Assembly: GCA_005799745.1 (NCBI GenBank)
Contig: SYFY01000140.1
Span: forward strand, 1-39,335
DNA from: Gammaproteobacteria bacterium
GTDB taxonomy: Bacteria > Pseudomonadota > Gammaproteobacteria > Pseudomonadales > Azotimanducaceae
Direction: 5' to 3'
Length of the DNA stretch: 39,335 bases
A model generated the notes under the pieces. It was not told the origin of the DNA. It did not search any database and worked only from the letters and a program-made list of their open reading frames with translations. Shown here piece by piece: positions 16,695 to 25,232 of the stretch. Both the position numbers and the translations under genes were made by a program. Each line of letters begins with the position of its first letter. The stretch's first letter is position 1.

Positions 16695-17798
16695 ATGCCC
16701 GAGCACCGAACAGCCACCGCACGTCAATCCTTCACCCTGCCGGATCGTTTTGCCATGCGCCGTGGCGAGATCGAAATACCGACTTTGGCCTATGAAACCG
16801 TCGGGAGACTTAATCAAGGACGTGATAACGCCGTCCTCGTGTTCACCGGTTTGTCACCTTCAGCCCACATCGCCTCCAGTGTTGCTGACCCGTCCAGCGG
16901 CTGGTGGGAGGACATGGTCGGGCCTGACAAGCCCATCGACACGAACCGCTATCACGTCATCTGCATGAATTCCCTCGGGAGTTGTTTCGGTTCAACAGGT
17001 CCAGCATCTATCGACCCGGCAACCAACCGCACCTACCGTCTCACCTTCCCGGTCTTGTCACTCGAAGACATCGCTGCTGCCGGGGCAGTGTTGTTGGATC
17101 AGCTCGGCATTGGCCGCCTCGCTGCGGTCGTTGGGGCGTCCATGGGTGGCATGACCGCGCTAGCCTTCGCGATGTTGCATCCCGAACGAACGGCCGCACT
17201 GCTGACGATCTCATCGGCTGCGCGGAGCCTGCCATTTTCCATTGCCTTGCGGTCTCTGCAACGCGAGATGATCCGTCGCGATCCGGAGTGGAAAAACGGT
17301 GACTATCAGATTCCAGGCCCGGGGCCAGCAACGGGTATGCGTCTTGCGCGCAAGCTCGGCATGATCACGTATCGCTCCGCTGAAGAATGGGAAACCCGCT
17401 TCGGCCGCGAACGTGCCACCGACGAAAGCCCCGCGAATAGCCCGTTCGGAATCGATTTTGAGATCGAGTCGTACCTTGAAGCCCACGCGCGCAAGTTCAT
17501 CGGCACCTTCGACGCCAACTGTTACTTGTACCTGTCGCGCGCGATGGATCTCTTCGATGCGGCGGATCACGGCGGCAGTTTGAAACAAGCCCTCGAACGG
17601 ATGCGTCTGGATCGAGCGATGGTCATTGGGGTGGAAACTGACTTTCTGTTCCCGATACATCAACAAGAAGAGCTGGCGCAGGGACTCAAGACTTACGTGA
17701 AGGACGTGCGTTTTGCGCGACTCGATTCCATGCAGGGCCACGATTCGTTTCTGGTGGACATGGATCGCTTCAGACCCGCGATCGCGAGTTTTTTCTAA
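16695..17798 (+). CDS. metX: MetX-family alpha/beta-hydrolase acyltransferase (homoserine or serine O-acyltransferase)
   Basis: A 367-residue cytosolic enzyme that transfers an acetyl or succinyl group to a hydroxy amino acid on the way to methionine or cysteine. The nucleophile is S149 in VVGASMGGMTALAF, and the triad is completed by D316 (ETDFLFP) and H349 (MQGHDSFLVD). The block MNSLGSCFGSTGPASIDPATN replaces the N-V-L-G-G-C-x-G-T-T-G-P-S-S of classical MetX. It resembles the branch in which serine O-succinyl/acetyltransferases were described, so serine rather than homoserine may be the acceptor; this is an inference. The start ATG 16695 has only a weak AGG upstream. It converges on the DsbA-like gene. 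Confidence 0.85.
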   Translation: MPEHRTATARQSFTLPDRFAMRRGEIEIPTLAYETVGRLNQGRDNAVLVFTGLSPSAHIASSVADPSSGWWEDMVGPDKPIDTNRYHVICMNSLGSCFGSTGPASIDPATNRTYRLTFPVLSLEDIAAAGAVLLDQLGIGRLAAVVGASMGGMTALAFAMLHPERTAALLTISSAARSLPFSIALRSLQREMIRRDPEWKNGDYQIPGPGPATGMRLARKLGMITYRSAEEWETRFGRERATDESPANSPFGIDFEIESYLEAHARKFIGTFDANCYLYLSRAMDLFDAADHGGSLKQALERMRLDRAMVIGVETDFLFPIHQQEELAQGLKTYVKDVRFARLDSMQGHDSFLVDMDRFRPAIASFF

Positions 17799-17810
17799 GG
17801 CACTTAGACC

Positions 17811-18437
17811 CTAAAGCACCCGCTTAGTTGCTTCGACGATCAAGGATTCGAGCATCGACGAATCGAGATAACCACCTGCAATCAGCCGCGTATCGCTACC
17901 CCTGCGCAACAGCACACTCGTCATCGCCTCCGTTCCAAACGACCTTGCCATGTTGAATTGAAACCTGAGTCGCTCTTGCAATGCCGGGTCCTTTGACCAG
18001 ACTTCCAACGATGGGAGGTCGATGCCTTCCTGACGAAGAAACGCCAGCAGAAACTCAGCTGCCGTGGTGTTTTCGCCTTGGGTGAAGAATCGTCGCTGGA
18101 GTTCGTTTAACGCTTCGAAAGGTGGAGCGCCTTTCACGATCCGCAGCCGTTCGAGCACCAGACAGACCGGTACCGAGTTGTGTACATAAGCTTCAACGGG
18201 CAGCTCGGCGAGCGGTTGTTGCGTCGTCGCGGCAACTTCCTGCCACAGCCTTCGCATCAATCGTCGACCATATGAACCCACAGGCTGTGTGCTATCCGTG
18301 TTGATACCACCCAGCACAAGATCGAAGTCGACCTGATCCGCCAGTTTGCCCCGAACGGTTTCAATGGCATCGGCCATGCCCCAACACCAGGAGCAGAGGG
18401 GATCGGTAACGAAGAGAACCGTCAGTGGATGCGCCAC
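17811..18437 (-). CDS. DsbA-family thioredoxin-fold protein (FrnE-like) with CSWC active site
   Basis: A 208-residue DsbA/FrnE-type protein with no signal peptide, so probably cytosolic. After the first strand it carries TDPLCSWCWG (C15, C18), the redox CxxC with the W-C-W-G context typical of FrnE-like proteins, then an alpha-helical insert and the C-terminal strand region (LLRRGSDTRLIAGGYLD). The likely start is GTG 18435-18437, 16 bases inside the end of the selD fusion gene with GGA upstream; the longer frame from ATG 18506 would translate selD sequence. The overlap implies co-expression with the SelD fusion and hints at a thiol/selenium link, which is not proven. Confidence 0.82.
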   Translation of the reverse strand: MAHPLTVLFVTDPLCSWCWGMADAIETVRGKLADQVDFDLVLGGINTDSTQPVGSYGRRLMRRLWQEVAATTQQPLAELPVEAYVHNSVPVCLVLERLRIVKGAPPFEALNELQRRFFTQGENTTAAEFLLAFLRQEGIDLPSLEVWSKDPALQERLRFQFNMARSFGTEAMTSVLLRRGSDTRLIAGGYLDSSMLESLIVEATKRVL

Positions 18438-20557
18438 TTGGTTTCCGTCACTTCGCCGATGATCGCAGCTTCGGGATGACCCGCTGCCTTCAAAGCGGCC
18501 ACACAAGCCTCGGCCAGGTCTGCGGAAATCCCTGCAAGCAGACCACCCGACGTCTGCGGATCACACATCACACGAGGATCTCCTTCCGTTGCCATCGTGA
18601 AATCCAGCAGCGCCTGTTCATTGTTCTTCTGCAAGGAACTCTGCACACCCTGACGGATCAGCTCCATCGCACCCGGCAAAATGGGTACAGCACCGGTATT
18701 CACAACCGCACCCACACCACTTGCGCGCAACATCTCCGAGAGATGACCCAGGAGCCCAAATCCGGTTACATCTGTCATCCCCGTTACGCCATGACTGACA
18801 AGGATGTCGACGCAGGACGCATTGCTACGATCCATGGACGTCACAGCAAAATCGAGCTCAGCTGCCACGGGGAGTCCGCGCATCGCCGCTGCGAGGATCG
18901 TGCCCGTGCCGATGGCGCGAGTTAGCACCAGTTTTTGTCCGGGCTTCAGCCCGCCCTTGGTCAAGGTCACTGCCCCCCGCCGTCCAGTCACGGTGAGTCC
19001 GAGGAAGAGTTCCGCGCCTTCCGCCGAATGACCTCCGACCAAGGGGACGTGGTGTTCCTCAAGCACCTCCACGACGCCAGTGAGCACCGCTGTCAATTCC
19101 GATTCCATCAACGATTCGGCCATCAGCGGTACGGTGACGAGTGCGACCGCGGACGTCGGTGTCGCACCCATGGCAAAAAGATCATTGAGGTTGTGGTGCG
19201 TAACGATCCGACCAAAACGGTACGGGTCATCGATCATGGCGCGAAGACCATCCGTTGTGACCAGCACAGAGCCTTCGGCCTTAACTTCCGCCGCATCGTC
19301 ACCAATGCCTAACAACACGTTGTCGTGGTGGCGGATAGGCAAGCGGGAAAGGACTCGACGGAGGAGATCGGCGCCGAGCTTGGCACCACAACCACCACAA
19401 CGCATGGCGTCAGGTACGTCGGCCTGCATCGACGCCGGCAGCGACGTTTGAATCACGGGCTGCATGGAGGTTGGCATACGAAACATCGCGATGAAGCGGC
19501 GATCGATATAGTCCTTCCACTTCCACATCGCACGACCCGTCAACGTCATGCCCCACTTTTCCGCTAGCGCCGAACCGTCTGCAGTGCCGATTAAACGCAG
19601 AAAGGTGGACTGGGCTTTGAACATCAGCATCGCGCCATCGGTTGCGATGGCTTGCAGATTGTGGGAGAGCACCGGTCCGGCGCGTACGGCATACACCCCG
19701 CTCTTCGGCCGCTCCTGACCTTTGAGACAAGCCACATCACCGGCCGCAAAAACGTGGGGATGAGAAGCGGATTGCAGCGTCGCACCTACGATCACAAATC
19801 CCCGCTGATCCGTCGCAAGTGTGCTCTGCTCAAGCCAGGCCGGCGCCTTCACATCAGTCACCCAGAAAACTTCATCGGCCGGTAACAGCCGCCCATCAGA
19901 CAGCTGAAGTTGACCCGCAAGGAAATGATCTGCCTCGACGCCAACCTCGAGGCGAATCCCCTGTGCAGCCGCCTTTTGCACGAGGTGTGTCCTCGTACGA
20001 TCGCTAAATCCAGGCAGGACTGTCCGCCCAACCAGCGTGAGCTGAAAATCCGGCCGCGCAGCATGCATCGCGAAAGCGAGCTCGATGCCCCCTGCCCCTG
20101 TACCGACGATAACGATGTGTGCGCCGGGTGCTTGCGTGGCGCGAACTCGCTCCCACTGCGGCAAAAAGCGGCCGATGGGTTTCACGGGAATGCCGTCCTC
20201 GCGGGCCTCCGGCACGGCTCCGGTATTGAGCGACAACCAGTCGAAACGTTGTGACGGTCGCCCTTTGAGATGCACCCACCGGCCATCAGGATCGAGGCCC
20301 GTGACCTCACCGACGATCAGCCGCGCGTCTGCCGCTCGGCAAAGCGGCAGAAGATCGATGTGCATCTCGGCACGCGAATAAAGCCCAGCGACATGCCCTG
20401 GCAACATGCCGCTATAGGGGGATTGCGGTTCGCGGGTAAGGAGGGTCACCTGAACGCCAGGTAGCGACACTGCGGCGAAAGACTTCAGTACCTGGACGTG
20501 GGTATGACCACCACCCACCAGAACAAGGTCTCGCACGGGTGGTATTGCGGGCTTCAT
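18422..20557 (-). CDS. selD: NADH-dehydrogenase-like flavoprotein fused to selenide,water dikinase (NDH-SelD)
   Basis: A 711-residue fusion. Residues 1-~365 are a type II NADH dehydrogenase-like FAD/NAD(P) module: VLVGGGHTHVQVL (GGGHTH at 15-20), IVIVGTGAGGIELAFA near 147-163, and HVFAAGDVA near 268-276. Residues ~385-711 are SelD, which makes selenophosphate from selenide and ATP. C390 and K393 in CGGCGAK match the catalytic Cys/Lys pair, followed by GIGDDAAEV, TTDGLRAMIDDPYRFGR and the DPQTSGGLL end. The fusion is known in cyanobacteria and proteobacteria, and the flavoprotein half may supply reduced selenium. The start is ATG 20557; the open frame extends seven codons to a TTG. No selA, selB or tRNA 2-selenouridine synthase gene lies in the window. 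Confidence 0.93.
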   Translation of the reverse strand: MKPAIPPVRDLVLVGGGHTHVQVLKSFAAVSLPGVQVTLLTREPQSPYSGMLPGHVAGLYSRAEMHIDLLPLCRAADARLIVGEVTGLDPDGRWVHLKGRPSQRFDWLSLNTGAVPEAREDGIPVKPIGRFLPQWERVRATQAPGAHIVIVGTGAGGIELAFAMHAARPDFQLTLVGRTVLPGFSDRTRTHLVQKAAAQGIRLEVGVEADHFLAGQLQLSDGRLLPADEVFWVTDVKAPAWLEQSTLATDQRGFVIVGATLQSASHPHVFAAGDVACLKGQERPKSGVYAVRAGPVLSHNLQAIATDGAMLMFKAQSTFLRLIGTADGSALAEKWGMTLTGRAMWKWKDYIDRRFIAMFRMPTSMQPVIQTSLPASMQADVPDAMRCGGCGAKLGADLLRRVLSRLPIRHHDNVLLGIGDDAAEVKAEGSVLVTTDGLRAMIDDPYRFGRIVTHHNLNDLFAMGATPTSAVALVTVPLMAESLMESELTAVLTGVVEVLEEHHVPLVGGHSAEGAELFLGLTVTGRRGAVTLTKGGLKPGQKLVLTRAIGTGTILAAAMRGLPVAAELDFAVTSMDRSNASCVDILVSHGVTGMTDVTGFGLLGHLSEMLRASGVGAVVNTGAVPILPGAMELIRQGVQSSLQKNNEQALLDFTMATEGDPRVMCDPQTSGGLLAGISADLAEACVAALKAAGHPEAAIIGEVTETKWRIH

Positions 20558-20578
20558 GGTGGGTCTCAGGGTGAACAA

Positions 20579-20603
20579 AGCGGGTGTGGACGCTTCACCC
20601 GCT
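20579..20603 (-). terminator. Intrinsic terminator-like hairpin after the acidic-protein gene
   Basis: AGCGGGTG (20579-20586) and CACCCGCT (20596-20603) form a perfect 8-bp stem with a nine-base loop. On the minus strand the stem is followed by TTTGTTC. It lies between the acidic-protein stop (20619) and the start of the NDH-SelD gene, so the two are probably partly uncoupled. Confidence 0.55.
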
Positions 20604-20618
20604 GCGTGAACTCACCCG

Positions 20619-21023
20619 TCAGTCGTCGTCCAGGAGTTCATCAAGCTGGCGTGACAGCCGTCGTTCTTCGAGCTTGCGTTCGATTTCCCGACGAATCGCG
20701 AGGTTTTTGACATTGTCCTCTTTGCTCAGCACTTCTTCGATATCGGGGGCTTCGTCTTCGTCAGCGACCACATCGACAAAACCATCTTCCGCTTCATCAT
20801 CCGAAGCTTCAGCGGATTCCGCAGCCTCTTCTTCCTCGACCTCTTCAACTTCGCTGGTGGCTTCAACAACCTCTTCGACAACATCCTCGATCTCTTCTTC
20901 GAGCAGATCATCACCTGCATCTTCGTCGTCGGCTGTCGTCTCGCTCGCAGCCCTGCCCGCCCGCTTGTTGGAACTCTTGTTCGCACTTTGGGGAGGTGGT
21001 GCACTCTTCTTGGCGCGCGCCAA
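20619..21023 (-). CDS. Highly acidic, low-complexity small protein (PA3496-like C-terminus)
   Basis: 134 residues: a short basic N-terminus (MARAKKSAPPPQSANKSSNKR), then a Glu/Asp/Val/Ala-rich stretch from ~30 to ~100 that is probably disordered, and a charged helix at the end (IRREIERKLEERRLSRQLDELL). The ending resembles the 'R-R-x-I-E-x-x-x-E-x-R-R-L-x-x-x-L' tail of the PA3496-like family of gammaproteobacteria; the match is short and the call is tentative. The start is TTG 21021-21023 with an AGGAG site six bases upstream (21030-21034 on the plus strand). The gene is divergent from the Lrp-type regulator. Function unknown. Confidence 0.72.
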   Translation of the reverse strand: MARAKKSAPPPQSANKSSNKRAGRAASETTADDEDAGDDLLEEEIEDVVEEVVEATSEVEEVEEEEAAESAEASDDEAEDGFVDVVADEDEAPDIEEVLSKEDNVKNLAIRREIERKLEERRLSRQLDELLDDD

Positions 21024-21029
21024 ATTGGG

Positions 21030-21034
21030 CTCCT
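21030..21034 (-). promoter_or_regulatory. AGGAG ribosome binding site that fixes the TTG start of the acidic protein
   Basis: The plus strand reads CTCCT, so AGGAG on the coding strand, six bases before TTG 21021-21023. No ATG lies near, so this site is the main evidence for the start. Confidence 0.65.
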
Positions 21035-21179
21035 GTAACTTGTGCTTGGCGTAATGGCCGCTTATTTAGGCGGGCGGCACCACCCTGTCAAGCGCAAATT
21101 CGGAAGACGCAGTGTCTTGTGTGATTTGCCGTGTAAAAATCCATGCAAAATACAGCACATGCGCAGACTGTCCCCCACA

Positions 21180-21214
21180 TTGCGCAATGAGTGCGCAAAG
21201 AGTGAGCAATGACA
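21180..21214. promoter_or_regulatory. Probable operator: 7-5-7 palindrome within three 11-bp tandem repeats upstream of the Lrp-family gene
   Basis: TTGCGCA (21180-21186), five bases, TGCGCAA (21192-21198) is a perfect inverted repeat. The same DNA is also a tandem array with an 11-bp period: GCGCAATGAGT (21182-21192), GCGCAAAGAGT (21193-21203), GAGCAATGACA (21204-21214). One repeat per helical turn places sites on one DNA face, as expected for an oligomeric Lrp/AsnC protein. The array ends 16 bases before ATG 21231. A weak promoter (TTGCCG 21126-21131, 17 bases, AATACA 21149-21154) lies upstream. Autoregulation is the likely role, by inference. Confidence 0.6.
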
Positions 21215-21230
21215 ACGAGGGTGGATTGAA

Positions 21231-21698
21231 ATGAAACTCGACCGAATCGACCGCCAGCTGTTGTCACTGCTGCAGGAGGACGCTTCGCTCTCCAACGCCG
21301 ATCTTGCCGAGAAGGTGAGCCTCTCACCGAACGCTTGTTGGCGGCGAATCAAACTCATGGAAGAAGGTGGCATCATCCGTAAACGGGTCGCGCTGCTCTC
21401 CGAAGAAAAAATCGGGCTCGGCGTGACCGTGTTCGTCTCCATCCGCACCAGCAACCACACAGAAGATTGGCTGAAGAAATTTGGTCAGGGTGTGCGCGAC
21501 ATGCCCGAGGTGGTCGAGTTCTATCGACTCTCGGGAGAAACGGACTATCTGCTCAAAGTTGTGGTGCGTGACATCCAGGACTACGACCGGGTCTACAAGA
21601 AACTCATCGCCATCGCGCCCCTTAATGACGTGTCGTCATCTTTCGCGATGGAGCGCATCAAGTCCTCAACCGCGCTACCGCTTAACAACCTGCGGTGA
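21231..21698 (+). CDS. Lrp/AsnC-family transcriptional regulator
   Basis: A 155-residue regulator. Residues 1-~60 form the winged helix-turn-helix (MKLDRIDRQLLSLLQED, SNADLAEKVSLSPNACWRRIKLMEE). Residues ~70-150 form the RAM/AsnC ligand-binding and oligomerisation domain (VTVFVSIRTSNHTEDW, EVVEFYRLSGETDYLLKVVVRDIQDYD). Such proteins usually bind an amino acid as octamers or hexadecamers. The ligand is unknown. A G-rich GAGGGTGG site precedes ATG 21231. The operator-like array directly upstream suggests autoregulation and possible control of the divergent acidic-protein gene. The 3' end overlaps the convergent membrane hydrolase by 24 bases. Confidence 0.94.
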   Translation: MKLDRIDRQLLSLLQEDASLSNADLAEKVSLSPNACWRRIKLMEEGGIIRKRVALLSEEKIGLGVTVFVSIRTSNHTEDWLKKFGQGVRDMPEVVEFYRLSGETDYLLKVVVRDIQDYDRVYKKLIAIAPLNDVSSSFAMERIKSSTALPLNNLR

Positions 21699-22763
21699 GC
21701 GGACAATCTCCGGTGAGCGGCAGACCGGGGTGAAGACGTGGGACAGCGCTTGAGTGATGCGTGAGGGGTCTGTGGTTCGCCCGCCTGCCGGGGTAACTGC
21801 GCCCATCGACCGGGTTCCACCGCTACCGTTTTCGAAATCTGCCGAGACTGCAAAAACACTGATCGCCGGATCGCCTTCGAGGGAATAACGCAGATCCGAT
21901 GCCAGGAGCCGCTCGCCGTTCGACGTCGAAGCTTTCGAATAATGCACCCAGTCCATCGCAAACCACGCAAAGGTGTGGCCTTCATCCGTAGCTAATAAAG
22001 CGTCCACTTCAGGCCCGACATAAGAAGCCCCACTCGTCCAGTTTGGCGGGCATGGCGACCACATGGTCATCTGGCCAATGAAATCCTGCGTCGATGTCCT
22101 CGCCACCACTTGCCGCTGCCAGGGTTGCAAGAGCGTGGGGAATGCATCGATGCGCTCAATCGTTTCTCCTCTCGCGACGAGGTCATCCCGCGCATAGTCC
22201 CGAGCCATTACCCCGAGTTGCCATCCGAGCGCGAGGTACAAACAGGTGATGGACAGTGTCACGACCGCAATACGACGGCGCACCTTCGATCGAACCGCGA
22301 CGACGATTCCCAGCAGCAAAAGCCCCGTGTAAAGCGGATCGATGATCGGCATCGCATGAATCGCGAAGCGTGCATCGGAGAACGGCTGCAGGAGTTGAGT
22401 GCCGTACGGCGTCAGCACATCGAGCAGCGGATGTGAAAGCACCGCCGCAGTGACCGCGATCATCCACCCACGGATACAAGCACCACGATCAAGGGTTGGT
22501 TCTGTCGTCGACCGTTTGAGCCACCATTTGGCAACCAACCACCCGAGCAACGGACCTGCCGTGAACGCAAAGAAAACGGAATGGGTGATGCCACGGTGAC
22601 TACGCACCATGTCGAAAAAGTCCCCACCAGGTGAAAAGACCACATCGATATCAGGCATCGCGCCGGCCACTGCGCCTACCAACAAGACCGGGCCGACAAG
22701 CGTTTGTGGTGACGCCGCGCGCGCTGCGACGGCACCGAGGGCGGCTTGTGAGATCGGATCCAT
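21675..22763 (-). CDS. YdjM/DUF457-type membrane-bound metal-dependent hydrolase
   Basis: A 362-residue protein. The N-terminal half is a membrane domain of the YdjM / LexA-binding inner-membrane hydrolase group: MDPISQAALGA at the start, GAMPDIDVV and MVRSHRGITHSVFF with the metal-type His/Asp residues, then LSHPLLDVLTPYGTQLLQPFSDARF, and four or more helices. The C-terminal ~150 residues are soluble and variable, rich in Ser/Gly/Thr toward the end. Known members are poorly characterised inner-membrane proteins; no substrate can be given. The stop region overlaps the Lrp-type gene, so the two genes converge. AAGG lies 11 bases upstream of ATG 22763. Confidence 0.82.
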   Translation of the reverse strand: MDPISQAALGAVAARAASPQTLVGPVLLVGAVAGAMPDIDVVFSPGGDFFDMVRSHRGITHSVFFAFTAGPLLGWLVAKWWLKRSTTEPTLDRGACIRGWMIAVTAAVLSHPLLDVLTPYGTQLLQPFSDARFAIHAMPIIDPLYTGLLLLGIVVAVRSKVRRRIAVVTLSITCLYLALGWQLGVMARDYARDDLVARGETIERIDAFPTLLQPWQRQVVARTSTQDFIGQMTMWSPCPPNWTSGASYVGPEVDALLATDEGHTFAWFAMDWVHYSKASTSNGERLLASDLRYSLEGDPAISVFAVSADFENGSGGTRSMGAVTPAGGRTTDPSRITQALSHVFTPVCRSPEIVRSPQVVKR

Positions 22764-22798
22764 AACGTGTGTTGCCTTGTTTTTCTGTCAGCGGGCGA

Positions 22799-24007
22799 TC
22801 AAATCACCCCACGTGCAGCCAGGCCGTCGATGGCCGCGTCATCAAATCCCATGCTTTGCAGGATCTCGCGACTGTGTTGCCCAAGTGCCGGAGGTGGCGA
22901 CAGTGGCACACGCTTCAACCCTTCGATATTGAGCGGATTGTCGATGATCGGTCCTGGTCCGAATTCTTCCCGTGGATGCATGATCATGTGATTGGCGAGT
23001 ACCTGAGGATCTTTCGCGAGGTCCGTGACTTTCGCCATGAGCGCAGCGGGTACACCCATCTCCGAAAAGAGCGCCATCCACTCGGCAGCGGTTTGTTTGC
23101 GTGCGTAAGGCCTAAGCGCTTCGATGAACTGCGCGCCGTGGGCGTAACGTTGTTCTGGGCTTTCAAAACGTGGGTCGCCAAACAACTCAGTCGCTTCCAG
23201 TGCGAGCATCAAGAGGTCGAACTCCTCCACCGTCCGCACCATCGCGAAATGCAGGAAGCGCCCATCGGCGGTTTCATAAACGGAACGCTGGAAACCACCG
23301 GTAACGGGATTCTTGAAGGGCGTAAAGTCTGCGCCGAGAAGTGCGGCCTGCCCCACACACGACACCGACCACAGCCCATTGGCGAGCAGCGATGTGTGTA
23401 CAAAGGACCCTTTACCCGTGCGCTCGCGTTTGAGCAACGCCGTTACGATGTTGGCGTACATGGTCACGGCAGTGGGGTGATCACCCATACCCGGTAACGC
23501 AGAAGCCGGCGGCGCACCGATTTCCCGCACCAGATCCATCAGTCCACTGCGGGACCAGTAAGCCACCAGATCAAAGCCCTCGCGGTCCTTCTCGGGGCCT
23601 TCTTCACCGTAGGCCGTAAGCGAGGCGTAAATCACCTTGGGATTGATCTGTTTGACGTCCTCGTACATGAGCCCAAGTGAACGCCGCAATGGGAGCGGCT
23701 GATTGGTAACGTAGATGTCACAGCCTTCGATCAATCGACGAAGAATCGCCTTGCCGTCGTCAGTCTTGAGATTGAGGCTGAGTGATCGCTTGTTACGCGC
23801 ATCCAACAACCAGCAATAGTTGTGGGGGCTCGCGGGTGTACTCGGCACCCCGGAATACATGCGATAAGCATCCCCGATACCGGGCAACTCCACTTTGATC
23901 ACATCAGCGCCGTAGTCGGCGAGCATCGTGGTTGCCACCGGTGCCGCGATCCAGGTACCCACATCCAGCACCTTGAGTCCCGCAAACAACAGGTCGTCTC
24001 CGCTCAC
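22799..24007 (-). CDS. CoA transferase family III (CaiB/BaiF) enzyme
   Basis: A 402-residue cytosolic enzyme that would move CoA between carboxylic acids, or racemise an alpha-methylacyl-CoA. The N-terminus shows GLKVLDVGTWIAAPVATTMLADYGADVIKVE. The family catalytic Asp is in GMGDHPTAVTMYANIVTALL, near residue 180. Further typical blocks are SLSLNLKTDDGKAIL, NPKVIYASLTAYG and GRFLHFAMV. The start is GTG 24005-24007 with AGGGA five bases upstream. It is the upstream partner of the membrane hydrolase on the same strand (35 bases), and divergent from the RND operon. The acyl substrate cannot be read from the sequence. Confidence 0.92.
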   Translation of the reverse strand: MSGDDLLFAGLKVLDVGTWIAAPVATTMLADYGADVIKVELPGIGDAYRMYSGVPSTPASPHNYCWLLDARNKRSLSLNLKTDDGKAILRRLIEGCDIYVTNQPLPLRRSLGLMYEDVKQINPKVIYASLTAYGEEGPEKDREGFDLVAYWSRSGLMDLVREIGAPPASALPGMGDHPTAVTMYANIVTALLKRERTGKGSFVHTSLLANGLWSVSCVGQAALLGADFTPFKNPVTGGFQRSVYETADGRFLHFAMVRTVEEFDLLMLALEATELFGDPRFESPEQRYAHGAQFIEALRPYARKQTAAEWMALFSEMGVPAALMAKVTDLAKDPQVLANHMIMHPREEFGPGPIIDNPLNIEGLKRVPLSPPPALGQHSREILQSMGFDDAAIDGLAARGVI

Positions 24008-24141
24008 GCGCGTATCCCTAACTGAATTTCCACGGAATGATGCGGGATGCGGCCGGGGGCGACAACCGCACTCGCCGCCGCTCTAGCCACTGCACGAGGT
24101 GACCACTGGCGACCACCGCTGGTGAGTGCGAACATGCTCCC

Positions 24142-25224
24142 ATGATCAACCCTCCATTCCGTTCGCTGCTCGGCGGTGTGGGTCTGGTTTGCAGCGTGCT
24201 GTTGCTCCCAGCTCATGCTGCGGATTCGGCGCTCACCAGCGCCGTGCGCGTGCGACTCCACGAAGTCCGAGCCACGTCGCTATCGACACCCGTTGAGGTG
24301 ACAGCCACCACCTGGCCTTTCCAACGAGCGACGTTGGCTGCGGAAATCCAGGGGCGCGTCGTGTCACGAACCGCTGAACCCGGTGCCGTCCTTGAAACCG
24401 GTGCACCACTGCTCGGCATCGACGACACCAAGGCGAAAATCGCACTCACGCAAGCAGAACAGGATGCCGCATCCCGTCGTGTTGATCTGGCCAAGGCACG
24501 GCACGATTTCACACGCGGCAAGGAACTCTACGCAAAAGCGGCCATCAGTCAGGACCGGCTCGATGAACTGCAGTTCAACGTCGATCGCGCGAACGCCAAT
24601 GCGAATGCCGCCGCAGCGGTTGTAGCAGAACGCCAAGCTCGTTTATCCGATGCGGTGATCAAGGCTCCTTTCGCCGGGACCGTCACCGACGTTCGTGTCC
24701 ACATTGGAGACTACGTGTCCCCCGGTACACCCGTTGCCACCCTGGTGAATTTCCGCCGTGCCCGTGTCATCGGCGGCGTGACCGCGGCGGAAGCTGAACG
24801 CATCGAAGGTCAACGCAGCGCTTCGGTGAGTTTCGATACACTGCACGTTGAACCGCTCATCGGCGAGGTGAAGAGTGTCGGCCGGACGGCTGAAGCACGG
24901 ACTGGCACCTATCCCGTGGAAGTGTGGATCGATGTTCCACCCGGAACCGTGCTGCGTGAAGGTATCACCGCGCGCATGGTGCTCTCCTCCGCCCGCACCG
25001 ACACGGTACTCGCTGTTCCCCCTCAAGCGGTATTACGCGAAGGCACCCGGAACATCGTGTACGTGCGTGAGGGGGACATCGTCCGCAAACGGGCGGTCAT
25101 CACAGGACAACGCACCCGTGCCGCTGTTGAGCTTCGCTCCGGTATCAACGCCGGTGACCGAGTAGTGATCGAAGGCCAATTCGCGCTGCGAGACGGCGCC
25201 ACCATCAGCGTCGAAGGCGAGTAA
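24142..25224 (+). CDS. RND efflux pump periplasmic adaptor (membrane fusion protein)
   Basis: A 360-residue exported protein with signal peptide MINPPFRSLLGGVGLVCSVLLLPAHAADS (quoted in part). It has the lipoyl-like half motif (EIQGRVVSRTAEPGAVLETGAPLL), an alpha-hairpin with ELYAKAAISQDRLDEL, the second lipoyl half (VIKAPFAGTVTDVRVHIGDYVSPGTPVATLV) and a beta-barrel/MP end (GDRVVIEGQFALRDGATI). It would join the inner-membrane pump to an outer-membrane channel. It is eight bases upstream of the RND pump gene and clearly in the same operon. No TolC-type channel gene lies in the window. Confidence 0.94.
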   Translation: MINPPFRSLLGGVGLVCSVLLLPAHAADSALTSAVRVRLHEVRATSLSTPVEVTATTWPFQRATLAAEIQGRVVSRTAEPGAVLETGAPLLGIDDTKAKIALTQAEQDAASRRVDLAKARHDFTRGKELYAKAAISQDRLDELQFNVDRANANANAAAAVVAERQARLSDAVIKAPFAGTVTDVRVHIGDYVSPGTPVATLVNFRRARVIGGVTAAEAERIEGQRSASVSFDTLHVEPLIGEVKSVGRTAEARTGTYPVEVWIDVPPGTVLREGITARMVLSSARTDTVLAVPPQAVLREGTRNIVYVREGDIVRKRAVITGQRTRAAVELRSGINAGDRVVIEGQFALRDGATISVEGE

Positions 25225-25232
25225 TAACAGAT

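Noticed and set aside
20584-21054. Plus-strand frame encoding a very serine-rich protein
   Set aside because: It is the antisense of the Glu/Asp-rich coding stretch of the acidic protein; GAA/GAG codons read as TTC/CTC and, in shifted frame, Ser. The minus frame has the AGGAG site.
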